Source: Areca catechu
Lineage: Eukaryota > Streptophyta > Magnoliopsida > Arecales > Arecaceae
Length of the DNA stretch: 64,000 nt
NCBI GenBank assembly: GCA_021397845.1
Contig: CM038050.1
Span: forward strand, 112,643,891 to 112,707,890
Reading direction: 5' to 3'
Of this stretch, positions 1 through 10,845 are shown piece after piece. The position numbers and the translations under genes were made by a program. Numbering within the stretch: position 1 is the stretch's first letter; every line of letters begins with the position of its first letter. Below the pieces are notes generated by a model. It did no database searches and was not told the origin of the DNA. It saw only the letters and a list, made by a program, of their open reading frames with translations.

Positions 1-879
1 AGAGGATGTATCGAGTGGTCCTTAAACCCAGTTCACAACCAAAGGATATATTGTACTGGACGGCAATATATCAAGTAAAGGTTGTTGCAGTTCATATCGT
101 TTGGTTGTCCTCTTGACCAAATGAGTGTGGTGACACTGATGTGATCTACAAGTGGGATATATGGTATCTTATTGAACGTGACTCTGTGCAGCCCCTTTCT
201 GCCAAAGGGAAACTCATGATTGGATATGGGTATATGTGTCCCTCTGACCTGAGGTCATCATGGTAGCTTGCAAGCAACTCCCTGTGCTTTGGTGCCGGAC
301 TACCCGGATTTTTAATCCGGTGACGGAAGGTTTCTGAGTACAGGCAAGTACTTGTGGAGCAGTGATGGACCAAGATGGAATTGACCTGTCCAAACAGTTT
401 GGATTGAATGTCTCGCAATATCTCAATTTAGCAGATCCTCGGCCGGGGTAGTCCTAGTGAAGAGTCACTGGGCTTGCAAGGTTGAGACACGTAGTCGTCT
501 GACTCTGTCTGGGTTGGCAGCCCAATCTCAGTCATGATGAGCATTAGAGGTCAAAGGGATGAATTATACGGTAACCATATGCCAGAGGTTCGATAGTTTG
601 CTCCCGCATCTTCGACCTATCCGGACGTCGGGACCCATTGCTAAGTGGTTTCCTATGCTGGTATTAGAAATTGTTCTAGTGCTACCATTTAGGTTCGAAC
701 CTATGAGGTCACACGCCACAGAGGATAACTCTCTGATCCGGATATCGATTACAATTGGGAATCATCTCGGTTTTATGGTCACAGTATTTTTTTAGCACTC
801 TTTTCCCCATCTTGCCCTTGTCTGTGTCGACCGAAAAATGTTCCTGGTTGACCAGCACTGCGCCAGGATTTTTCTGAAT

Positions 880-1045
880 CAGTTTTGAACTGATTCGGAG
901 TTCGTTTCGGCCTCCAATTGGTTGTGAACCAATTTTATTCCCTGAACCAGGTTCAATTGGATTGAACCACCGTTGGGTTTGAACCAAATTGGTTTAATGG
1001 GATTGGACCATTTTTGGTTGGACTGGTTTTGGATGAACCGATGTT
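880..1045 (+). promoter_or_regulatory. Dense inverted GAACC/GGTTC motifs in U3 of element A
   Basis: GAACCA, TGAACC, GGTTCA and TTGGTT recur many times in both orientations within about 165 bp, some 230 bp before the TATA-like site. The block recurs in the 3' LTR (about 8715-8880) and, diverged, in B (about 16015-16110), where it reads AACCGGTTC. Position in U3 suggests an enhancer; that role is inference. Confidence 0.5.
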
Positions 1046-1873
1046 ATTTTTCTACATGGACCGTTTTACACGGTCATTTGAATGGAGGAAGTCCAAATGA
1101 TTGGAGAAGGCCAAATGTCCACGTCGCGCGTCTCTTCTCCTCCCTCCACCCGCTGGTTTTGCTGGCATTAATCCCCTGTTTAATGGCTATTAATTGGGTG
1201 ATTAACAGCAGCTACTGCCTCCCAGCCTCTTCACCTCACCGTCTCTCCACCTCCCTCTCTATGCTGCCTTTTTATACAACCCAAAACCAAACCTGTGTCC
1301 CGTTTTGAGTTGCAGTTTTAAATCAAGAGAGAAAAATTTTCTCTTCACCGTGAGAGAGGCTTAAAGAGAGAGAGCTTTGGGCATTCTTTGAGAGGCTTAA
1401 GCAGAGATCTTCGGGGCTGGGTTTAGGAGTTTTATGAGAGAGAAACAAGGCCTTAATCCCATTGTTTCAAGTGCTCTAGTTCTGCCCTGTTGCAGAATTC
1501 CTGTGACCGTGAAGCCCTCTTCCGGCGGCTAGCACCGTGCGTGGAGGCGTATCCGAGAGCCCCGGGCATGTCTCCCCTCTAGAGGGAGTACCACTCTACT
1601 CCTAGGAATAAACTACGCGGACCGGGATCGCCCCAATTACTCCGAAACGAAGGCCAAAGTCTGCTATCCAGTTATGCTACAGAAATCTGGCAGCAGACTT
1701 TGGTGATTTATTTAATTTTTTTGGCTTAGATTTGATTGCAGCAACCAGTGGCAAATCGAAGAAGATTTGTCCAAGAAGTCGCTGCTCAAATTTGGGAGCA
1801 AAACGAGGTCCGGAAGGCGGTGTTCCAATGACGTTTTGCAAGCCAAAAACAGGGTCCCAAGGAGGAAGACGAC

Positions 1874-1944
1874 TGGAATAACTTTATTCCAGTTATTCCA
1901 GTCTATTCCAGGTTTATTCCAGAGTTATTCCAGGCGGAATAAAG
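1874..1944 (+). repeat. TTATTCCAG short tandem array in LTR of A
   Basis: Five to six units of TTATTCCAG, separated by 0-4 bases, lie about 230 bp before the LTR end. The array recurs at 9709-9780 in the 3' LTR and inverted at about 15142-15215 in B. Confidence 0.8.
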
Positions 1945-2178
1945 GTATGGAAAATTAATTTTTTTAATCATGCATGGATAGATTAAATTGTTTAATATTT
2001 TATAAATATTTTATATGATTATGCATGCCTAAATGCAACTAGATATAGATTAGTTCCTAGCAGAGCAGATTCCCGCTGCGCGATTTTTAAAAATTGTTTT
2101 AAAATCCAATCTGCTCCAGCAGATGTTTGCATTCCTAGTGTAGGATCTTGTCAAACCACCTGCATCAGTTACTTTCAA

Positions 2179-2190
2179 TGGTATCAGAGC
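2179..2190 (+). other. Primer binding site of A (initiator Met tRNA)
   Basis: TGGTATCAGAGC begins one base after the LTR end and is the usual plant complement to the 3' end of initiator methionine tRNA. It fixes the LTR boundary at 2177. Confidence 0.95.
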
Positions 2191-3704
2191 CAGGTTGAAT
2201 TTGTAATCTAATCTAGTCTGCATGGTTACAGATTAAAATTATTTAATCTTAAGATGTATCAAGTTTTCTTTTTGGAACCTAGTTGAGACCTTCACCATGA
2301 CCGTGTGTCTTTGACATGATGCGGATCGTCTGTGTTTGCCTCTTCAGAAGGATCCTTAAAGAATATTAAAAAAAAATTAAAAATTGTTTTAATTTAGAGA
2401 TACATGTTTTAGGCATGTTTTATAAGATATTTGTAAAATTTTTTTTTGATGCATGATTTTTGGTATGTAAAATTGTTTTACATAGAGACTTAATTAAAAA
2501 TTATTTTAATTAAGTGTTTGGCTTATTAGAAAATTTTTTAGGTTTAAGAAATCTAATACAATTTGCATAAGCCATTTTTGGGTTAATTGGGTTAGCTGAC
2601 TAGTTGGGTCCAAAACTGGGTTAGACCTAAGTTTAGTTGAACCGGATAATAAGAAGAAGATTAAACAAAAGTTGTTTAAGGTCATTCTTTAGAACTATCT
2701 AATAGTTAGAATAGTTGATCCGTTCATCTAAAATCGATCCAATTAGTGGCTCAGTGGATGCCCGAGTCTTTAGGCTATTCTGATCGAGTCTAGTAAACTG
2801 ACTAGTGTCGAGGTAGGTTTGGCATTGTGATCATGGTTGTATGAGGCTACCTCTTTCCTGGCCAACTTGGTTGGTGTCTAGGAAAGATGGTTAATGGTGG
2901 ATACTCACCCATGATCTCACCTACCTGGCTAGTCGAGTCGACCAGAACTAATTGGAAAAGCTCAATGACTCGAGTTAACCCATGTCACCCAGGTTGATCG
3001 CTCTGACTGATCTATAGGTGCCCATGGATCATTTGTTGATTTATTTCAACCCTCCTGGAATCTGATTGATTCAGTGGGAGGATGATCCATGTTCATATCT
3101 CTTTCTTCTGTCATAATTAAAAATCCTCTAAAATTTTTAGGGCCTTAAAAAGACTAAGTCAAGGAGTTGATAGTGTCTTTGCCTCCCATTAAGTTAGATA
3201 GAAATGTGTCCACTAGCTTGGTGTGCATCGGCAGTTCCATAGAACGGGTGTACATCCAGCGACTGGAATTTCTATCTGATCGATGATGGTTCAGTGCAAC
3301 CTCCTTAACGGGACCAGGTGGGCCGGCCATAGTCGGGCTTGGTCTTTAGTTAGCTGGAAGCATTGGATTTGTCATTTTAATGGTTGGACCTAACCAGAGA
3401 CCCGCAATAGGAGGCCCCTAGGCCGATTGGGGTGCTCTCTGGGGCAAAATAAAATACTGAAAATTGTTTAGGGAAACAATTGGTTTACGAACCTACCTTT
3501 AGGCTTGTATTGGTGAGCCGGCCATAGTCGGGCTCATGCGAGGCCTATTGGATTTCAGTACCCACTTGAAAAAGCATGTTTTCACGGATTGGAGTTAGAG
3601 GCTACCAATCTAAAAAATTAGTGGGAAAAACCTTTAAACTAAAGTCCAAGTCTTTTGGTTAAGTTATTAATTCATAAAGTAATTTGGTCTTATTTTCTTT
3701 TCAG
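2191..3704 (+). other. Untranslated leader of element A
   Basis: About 1.5 kb without a coding frame lies between the primer site and gag. It holds a bulged hairpin at 2853-2886 and two copies of a CCGGCCATAGTCGGGCT motif (about 3318-3342 and 3512-3535), the second closed by GAGCC/GGCTC. It ends in the pyrimidine-rich stretch TTTTCTTTTCAG directly against the gag ATG. Element B has the same order of parts. Confidence 0.75.
2853..2886 (+). ncRNA. Bulged leader hairpin of A
   Basis: CTTTCCTGG (2853-2861) pairs with CTAGGAAAG (2878-2886), allowing one G-T. Inside it CCAAC (2862-2866) pairs with GTTGG (2870-2874) around a TTG loop, leaving TGT (2875-2877) bulged on the 3' side. The same fold can be drawn in B, F and H with different stem bases. 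Confidence 0.6.
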
Positions 3705-4557
3705 ATGTCTTCAAATTTATCGCTCCGGTCACTTCTCGATAACGAGAAGTTAAAGGGTCACAACTTCGATAGTTGGTATCGAAGGTTGAAAATTGTTCTA
3801 GAGCATGAACGGATCCTCTATGTGATAACGGATCCGGCACCTGAAATCCCTCCCGCTAATGTATGGAGTGCGGTCAAAGACGCTTATCTGAAGTGGGTCT
3901 CTGATCGGACTACTGTCCATTGCATTATGTTAGCGGCTATGAACGATGAGTTCAGTCGCAAATTTGAGGAGGCCCAACCTGATGAAATCCTTCAAAAGTT
4001 AAAGGAATCCTTTGGCACTCCGGATGATGTAGAAAGGTATAAAGTGTCTTGTGCCATCTACAACTCCAAGATGCCGAATGGCGGTTCAGTCACTGATCAT
4101 GTATTGTACATGATCGAGTTGATTAAAAAGTTGGGCAAACTCGGATGCCCCTTGCACGAGCAGCTCGGCAAGGATGCGATCCTGAATTCTCTTTTCTCCT
4201 CCTATCTTAACTTTCTTGATCATTATAGAATGAACAAGCCTGCAGTCAACTACCATGGTTTTTGGGGTTGCTGCAGACTTTCGAGAAAGACCACCAACTG
4301 AATAAGGGGGTGGTGAATTTAGTGGGAGGAAGTAGAGGTCATCATCCCTTTAAGAAAGGGAAGAAGAAAATAAATAAAAGGGAAAGAAGGTGCAGAATGC
4401 TCCTGGCCCTAGTCAGACCAGGAAGTATAAGGCTGATCAATCTTTTGCAGAATGTTTCTACTGCAAGAAGAAGGGACACTGGAAGAGGAACTGTCCTCTT
4501 TATATTGCGTCCCTTGATCCGAACAGGCCAAGGAAGCAGAAGTCTGCTGAACAAGGT
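3705..4557 (+). pseudogene. gag of element A (two frameshifts)
   Basis: Encodes the capsid and nucleocapsid part of a Copia polyprotein. The start is ATG 3705 (MSSNLSLRSLL...), which matches B's start and sits just after TTTTCAG; the frame extends upstream only through a TTG. Capsid text such as SWYRRLKIVLEHERILYVI is typical of plant Copia Gag. Compared with B, the frame slips near 4258 (GGTTTTTGGGG where B reads GGTTTGATGAG) and again in an A-rich tract near 4370-4378. The nucleocapsid zinc knuckle is intact in the third frame: Cys, Cys, His, Cys in CX2CX4HX4C spacing, about 4453-4494. Without ribosomal slippage no full-length product can be made. Confidence 0.9.
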
Positions 4558-6303
4558 ATTTATATGATAAAACCTTGTAATTACTCAGTTGTTGATACTG
4601 CTAGCTGGGTATTGGATACTGGCAGTCCAATTCATGTTTGTAATTCGTTACAGGGACTTCAAGTTAGCAGAAGATTTGAAGATGGAGAACAATTTCTGAG
4701 CGTCGGGAATGGAAATCGTGTTCCAGTACTGGTGGTTGGAGTCCTGCGTTTTGTCTTTGAGTCTTGTACTATTGAACTAGTCGACTGTCACTATTGTCCT
4801 AGTTTCATTATGAGCATAATCTCTGTAGGCCTTTTGGCCAATTGTGGTTTTGAACTATCAATAAAAGGAGATTTTTGCAATGTTATTTTGAATAACTTTG
4901 TTATAATGAAAGCTAGATTAAATGATGGCATATACATACTATCAAGGCCTGTTAGTATAATGTACACTTCTAGCAAACGCCCAAGGTTAGATAATGTCAA
5001 TAATTTGTACCTTTGGCACTATAGGCTAGGTCATATTAACCAAAATAGGATAAACAAGATGCGAGGAGATGGACTCCTCGAGGTCAGTGATTCTGAATCA
5101 CTGACCACTTGTGAATCCTGTTTACTTGGTAAAATGACCAAGTCACCTTTTACTGGAAAAGGTGAACGAGCTACAGAACTTCTAAGTCTAATACATATTG
5201 ATGTATGTGGACCGATGTCAGTTAGTGCCAAAGAAGGATACAAATATTTCATTACTTTTACAGACGACTTTTCAAGATTCGGTTATGTCTTTTTAATGAG
5301 ACATAAGTCTGAATCGTTTGAAATGTTCAAACGATACCGTAATGAAGAAGAAAAGCAAACTGGAAAAAGTATTAAAACCCTTCGATCTGATAAAGGTGGT
5401 GAATACTTATCTGATATTTTTTTGACATATCTTGAGGAGAATGGAATTCTCTCTCAGTGGACTCCTCCAGGAACACCACAGTTGAATGGTGTGTCTGAAA
5501 GGAGGAATCGAACCTTGTTGGACATGGTTCGATCCATGATGGGCTTTGCAACTCTGCCGCTATCCTTTTGGAGATATGTGCTTCAGACAGCCTGTTACTT
5601 ATTAAATAATGTTCCAAGTAAGTCTGTTGTCTCCATTCCGTATGAGAAGTGGAATGGGCGTAAACCCTTAATCTCATACCTTTGGGTCTGGGGTTGTCTG
5701 GCTTACGTAAAGCGTTTAGATTCAGACAAACTTGGTCCTAAGTCTGACAGGTGTTTATTCATTGGTTATCCTAAGGAAACCAAAGGGTATTTCTTCTACT
5801 TGGAGAATGAACAAAAGGTGTTCGTTGCTCTTAGAGCTATCTTTTTGGAAAAGGAGTTCCTTAGAGAAGGAACTATAGCTTCTAAGATTGAACTTGATGA
5901 AGTTCAGCCAATAGAAGAACCTACACACTCTAAGGACATCGTAGAACTGGCTGTGATTGAATCACACCCAGAACCCATTAGGAGATCCGGTAGAATACCG
6001 CGTCACCCGGACAGATACTACGGTTTCTTGGTCCGGGATGGCGATCCCATTGAGCTCGATGAGAACAATGAGGATCCGATCACCTATATGGATGCACTTC
6101 TGAGATCTGACTCTGAGGCATGGCTTGGAGCCATGCGATCCGAAATGGAGTCCATGGAAATCAACAATGTTTGGACATTGGTTGATCCGCCTGAAAGAAT
6201 AAAACCCATCAGGTGTAAATGGATCTTCAAGAGGAAAAGGGGCGCAGATGGGAAGGTAGAGACCTATAAAGCCCGTCTGGTTGCCAAGGGGTATCGTCAG
6301 TGA
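4558..6303 (+). pseudogene. pol of A, first part: protease, integrase, start of reverse transcriptase
   Basis: One frame continues from the zinc knuckle. The aspartic protease motif WVLDTGS has its Asp codon at 4615. The GAG-pre-integrase zinc motif (LWHYRLGH ... CESCLLGK) is at about 5008-5130. The integrase catalytic triad is complete: Asp in HIDVCGP, Asp in RSDKGGEY, Glu in SERRNR (about 5195-5505). After a variable linker the reverse transcriptase begins with VWTLVDPPE and KARLVAKGYRQ. The frame stops at TGA 6301-6303, where B reads CGA, so this is a C-to-T change at a CpG. Apart from that stop this part looks functional. Confidence 0.93.
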
Positions 6304-7593
6304 TATGGTATCGATTATGACGAGACATTCTCCCCTGTGGCAATGCTCAAGTCCATTAGGATCATGCTTGCTTTGGCAGCATATTTTGATTACGAGATCT
6401 GGCAGATGGATGTTCGAGCCGCTTTCCTGAATGGGGAGCTGGAAGAAGAGGTGTATATGATACAGCCTGAAGGGTTCACATCCACAGATGAATCAAAAGT
6501 ATGCAAGTTGCAGAGGTCCATCTATGGACTCAAGCAAGCGTCTCAAAGTTGGAACTTACGGTTTGATAGGTGTATCAAATCGTATGGCTTCGTTAGGAAC
6601 AGAGATGAACCGTGCATCTATAAATGGGTTAATGGTTCTGTGATCGTATTCCTAGTACTATATGTTGACGACATTCTCTTAATCGGGAATGATGTCATAG
6701 CATTACAAGGAATAAAGGTCTGGTTATCATCTCAGTTCTCCATGAAGGACTTGGGTGAAGCTTCTTACATACTAGGTATGAAAATCTATAGAGATAGATC
6801 TAAGAAGCTTTTGGGACTGTCCCGGTCTACGTACATTGACACTGTGTTGAAACGGTTCAGCATGGAAAATTCCAAGAAAGGCTATCTTCCGATAGGTTCT
6901 GGAATTACTCTTTCCAAGAAGGATTGTGCGACAACTCCTAAGGAAAGAGAGCGCATGAGTAGAGTACCTTATGCTTCTGTAGTAGGCTCTAAAATGTATG
7001 CTATGACTTGTACTAGACCAGACGTGGCATACTCACTAGGAGTAGTGAGCAGATACCAGTCTGACCCAAGTGAGGCGCATTGGAAGGTGGTTAAGTCCAT
7101 CCTTAAGTATTTGAGAAATACTAAAGATCAATGGCTGATTTATGGAGAACCTGACTTGAAACTTGTGGGGTACTCTGACTCCAGTTTCCAGTCAGATAGA
7201 GATGATAGCAAGAGTGTGTCAGGGTTTGTTTTTACCCTGAATGGAGGAGCAATCTGCTGGAAAAGTTCTAAGCAGGCAACTGTTGCAGACTCGGTATGCG
7301 AAGCAGAATACATTGCAGCATCAGATGCGGCAAAGGAAGCTGTGTGGTTGCGGAAGTTCCTTGGAGAGCTAGGGGTGTCACCTTCCCTAGATGGTCCTGT
7401 TTCGGTGTACTGTGATAGCACTGGAGCCATTGCTCAAGCTAAGGAGCCTAAAGCTCATCACCGCACCAAACACATTTTGCGGCGCTACCACCTCGTACGA
7501 GAGATCGTGGAACGAGGCGACATCAATCTTCTGAAGATCGATGGAAAAGAAAATCTGGCCGACCCCTTCACTAAAGCCATTGGAATAAAATAG
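6304..7593 (+). pseudogene. pol of A, second part: reverse transcriptase and RNase H
   Basis: Continues in the same frame beyond the TGA with YGIDYDETFSPVAMLKS. It includes the catalytic YVDD (about 6661-6672), RSIYGLKQAS, and RNase H motifs (GYSDSSF, EAEYIA, DSTGAI) ending in ENLADPFTKA before TAG at 7591-7593. All expected blocks are present and spacing is normal, so this half would be active if joined to the first. It has no evident start of its own; an internal Met at 6337 is only a by-product of the upstream stop. Confidence 0.92.
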
Positions 7594-7648
7594 TTCGACT
7601 ATTGTAAATGGGAAATGGGTATTCGATACTCTTCTGATTGGCTTTAGT

Positions 7649-7659
7649 ACAAGTGGGAG
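7649..7659 (+). other. Polypurine tract of A
   Basis: ACAAGTGGGAG directly precedes the 3' LTR start TGTTAGGAATTG. It would prime plus-strand DNA synthesis. Element F uses a similar AAGTGGGAG tract. Confidence 0.9.
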
Positions 7660-7660
7660 T

Positions 7661-10013
7661 TGTTAGGAATTGTGTCCCAAAGCCAATCGCCTGGGTTGTA
7701 GGCGGTTGTGCTCAGTATTGTACTCATTTTATGAATTAATAAAATAATATTTTTGGCAGCTCATCACATATTAATTTTCCTGAAATGAACTCTTTTCATG
7801 TGATGAAGTCCTTAGGACTACACTAACTTCGATACAGAGAGGATTTATCGAGTGGTCCTTAAACCCAGTTCATTACCAAAGGATATATTGTACTGGACGG
7901 CAATATATCAAGTATAGGTTGTTGCAGTTCACATTGTTTGGTTGTCCTCTTGACCAAATGAGTGTGGTGACACTGATGTGATCTACAAGTGGGATATGTG
8001 GTGTCTCATTGAACGTGACTCCGTGCAGCCCCTTTCTGCCAAAGGGAAACTCACGATTGGATATGGGTATATGTGTCCCTCTGAACTAAGGTCACACGGT
8101 AGCTTGCAAGCAACTCCCTGTGCTTTGGTGCCGGACTACCCAGATTTTTAATCCGGTGATGGAAGGTTTCTGGGTACAGGCAAGTACTTATGGAGCAGTG
8201 ATGGACCAAGATGGAATTGACCTGTCCAAACAGTTTGGATTGAATGTCTCACAGTATCTCAATTTAGCAAATCCTCGGCCGGGGTAGTCCTAGTGAAGAG
8301 TCACTGGGCTTGCAAGGTTGAGACACGTAGTCGACTGACTCTGTCTGGGTTGGCAACCCAATCTCAGTCGTGATGAGCATTAGAGGTCAAAGGGATGAAT
8401 TATACGGTAACCATATGCCAGAGGTTCGATAGTTTGCTCCCGCATCTTCGACCTATCCGGATGCCGGGACCCATTGCCGTGGTGGTTTCCTGTGCTGGTA
8501 CTAGATATTGTTCTAGTGCTACCGTTTAGGTTCGAACCTATGAGGTCACACGCCACAGAGGATAACTCTCTAATCCGGATACCGATTATGATTGGGAATC
8601 ATCTCGGTTTTATGGTCACAGTATTTTTTTAGCACTCTTTTCCCTGTCTTGCCCTTGTCTGTGTCGACCAAAAAATGTTCCGGGTTGACCAGCAACTACG
8701 CCAGGATTTTTCTGAATCAGTTTTGAACTGATTCGGAGTTCGTTTCGGCCTCCAATTGGTTGTGAACCAATTTTATTCCCTGAACCAGGTTCAATTGGAT
8801 TGAACCACCGTTGGGTTTGAACCAAATTGGTTTAATGGGATTGGACCATTTTTGGTTGGACTGGTTTTGAATGAACCAATGTTATTTTTCTCCATGGACC
8901 ATTTTACACTGTCATTTGAATGGAGGAAGTCCAAACGATTGGAGAAGGCCAAACGTCCACGTCGCGCGTCTCTTCTCCTCCCTCCACCCGCTGGTTTTGC
9001 TGGCATTAATCCCCTGTTTAATGGCTATTAATTGGGTGATTAACAGCAGCTGCTGCCTCCCAGCCTCTTCACCTCACCGTCTCTCCACCTCCCTCTCTAT
9101 GCTGCCTTTTTATACAACCCAAAACCAAACCTGCGTCCCGTTTTGAGTTGCAGTTTTAAATCAAGAGAGAAATTTTCTCTTCACCATGAGAGACGCTTAA
9201 AGAGAGAGAGCTTTGGGCATTCTTTGAGAGGCTTAAGCAGAGATCTTCGGGGCTGGGTTTAGGAGTTTTATGAGAGAGAAACAAGGCCTTAATCCCATTG
9301 TTTCAAGTGCTCTAGTTCTGCCCTGTTGCAGAATTCCTGTGACCGTGAAGCCCTCTTCCGGCGGCTAGCACCGTACGTGGAGGCATATCCGAGAGCCCCG
9401 GGCATGTCTCCCCTCTAGAGGGAGTACCACTCTACTCCTAGGAATAAACTACGCGGACCGGGATCGCCCCAATTGCTCCGAAACGAAGGCCAAAGTCTGC
9501 TATCCAGTTATGCTGCAGAAATCTGGCCGCAGACTTTGGTGATTTATTTAATTTTTTTAGCTTAGATTTGATTGCAGCAACTGGTGGAAAATCGAAGAAG
9601 TCTTGTCCAAGAAGTCGCTGCTCAAATTTGGGAGCAAACGGAGGTCCGGAAGGCGGTGTTCCAACAATGTTTTGCAAGCCAAAACCAGGGTCCCACGGAG
9701 GAAGATGACTGGAATAACTTTATTCCAGTTATTCCAGTCTATTCCAGGTTTATTCCAGAGTTATTCCAGGTGGAATAAAGGTATGGAAAATTAATTTTTT
9801 TAATCATGCATGGATAGATTAAATTGTTTAATATTTTATAAATATTTTATTTGATTATGCATGCCTAAATGCAACTAGATATAGATTAGTTCCTAGCAGA
9901 GCAGATTCCCGCTGCGCGATTTTTAAAAATTATTTTAAAATCCAATCTGCTCCCGCAGATGTTTGCATGCCTAGTGTAGGATCTTGTCAAACCACCTGCA
10001 TTAGTTACTTTCA
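7661..10013 (+). repeat. 3' LTR of element A, complete (2353 bp)
   Basis: Begins TGTTAGGAATTGTGTCCC and ends ...TTACTTTCA. It gives the full LTR length and its internal order: start, GAACC block (about 8715-8880), TATA-like site (about 9106-9118), TTATTCCAG array (9709-9780). Sequence jumps at 10013/10014 into the reverse transcriptase of B. Confidence 0.95.
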
Positions 10014-10845
10014 TATCATAGCATACATGATAGAGCCTATTGCTGAAGCATAAGGTACTCTACTTATATACGATCTCTTTCCTCAGGAGTTGTCGTACAA
10101 TCCTTCCTGGAAAGAGAAATTCCAGAACCTATCGGAAGATGGCCTTTCTTGGAGTTTTTCATGCTGAACCATTTCAGCATGGTATCAATGTACGTAGACT
10201 GGGACAATCCCAGAAGCCTCTTAGATCTATTTCTATAAATCTTCATACCCAGTATATAAGAATCTTCACCCAAGTCCTTCATGGAGAGCTGAGATGATAA
10301 CCAGACCGTTATTCCTTGTAATGCTGTGACATCATTCCCGATTAAGAGAATGTCGTCAACATACAGTACCAGGAATACAATCACAGAACCATTAACCCAC
10401 TTATAGATGCATGGTTCTTCTCCATTCTTAATGAAGCCATATGATTTGATATATCTATCAAACCGTAAGTTCCAATTTCGAGATGCTTGCTTGAGTCCAT
10501 AAATGGACCTCTGCAACTTGCATATTTTTGACTCATCTGAGGATGTGAACCCTTCAGGCTGTATCATATACACCTATTCTAGCTCTCCATTTAGGAAAGT
10601 GGTTCGGACATCCATCTGCCAGATCTCATAATCAAAATAGGCTGCTAAAGCAAGCATGATCCGAATGGACTTGAGCATTGCCACAGGGGAGAAAGTCTCA
10701 TCATAATCGATACCATATCGCTAACGATACCCCTTGGCAATCAGACAGGCTTTATAGGTCTCTACCTTTCCATCTGCACCCCTTTTCCTCTTGAAGATCC
10801 ACTTGCACCTGATGGGTTTTATCCCTTCAGGTGGATCAACCAATG
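10014..10845 (-). pseudogene. Reverse transcriptase of B (cut by A)
   Basis: Reads, on the reverse strand, the core from KWIFKRKRG through KARLVAKGYR, the RSIYGLKQAS block and YVDD (about 10350) to GSIMYAM, where A interrupts. A TAG replaces a Gln codon next to the site where A itself has TGA (about 10720), and further stops lie near 10575. The longest open stretch is 10064-10573. Confidence 0.9.

Larger units (their letters stand above)
1..2177 (+). repeat. 5' LTR of element A (partial)
   Basis: Nearly collinear with 7838-10013, differing by scattered substitutions and very few indels. It ends ...TTTCA directly before the primer site. A TATA-like TTTTTATACAAC lies near 1268-1280, downstream of a GAACC/GGTTC-rich block and upstream of the presumed transcript start. 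Open frames here on either strand recur as LTR sequence in the other copy and are not genes. Confidence 0.94.
1..10013 (+). mobile_element. Copia LTR retrotransposon A (5' end cut by window edge)
   Basis: Two long direct repeats (1-2177 and 7661-10013) flank a primer site, a leader, gag, protease, integrase, reverse transcriptase and RNase H in that order, then a polypurine tract. Integrase before reverse transcriptase defines Ty1-copia. Gag style and LTR length suggest the Tork/Angela group, which is inference. Window base 1 aligns with base 7838, so about 177 bp of the 5' LTR lie outside. Only three coding lesions are visible: two frameshifts in gag and one TGA in reverse transcriptase. The element interrupts a relative, B, at 10013/10014; the expected 5-bp duplication (TATCA at 10014-10018) needs the left flank to confirm. 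Confidence 0.95.

Noticed and set aside
973..1308. 111-codon frame, also present at 8871-9146
   Set aside because: It is LTR sequence repeated in both LTRs of A, spanning the U3 GAACC block and the TATA-like site.
2179..2190. tRNA genes suggested by the many TGGTATCAGAGC matches
   Set aside because: Only 12-18 bases match the tRNA 3' end. They sit next to LTR ends, so they are primer sites.
3684..3704. Possible upstream gag start in A
   Set aside because: It would use TTG. B and the context favour ATG at 3705.
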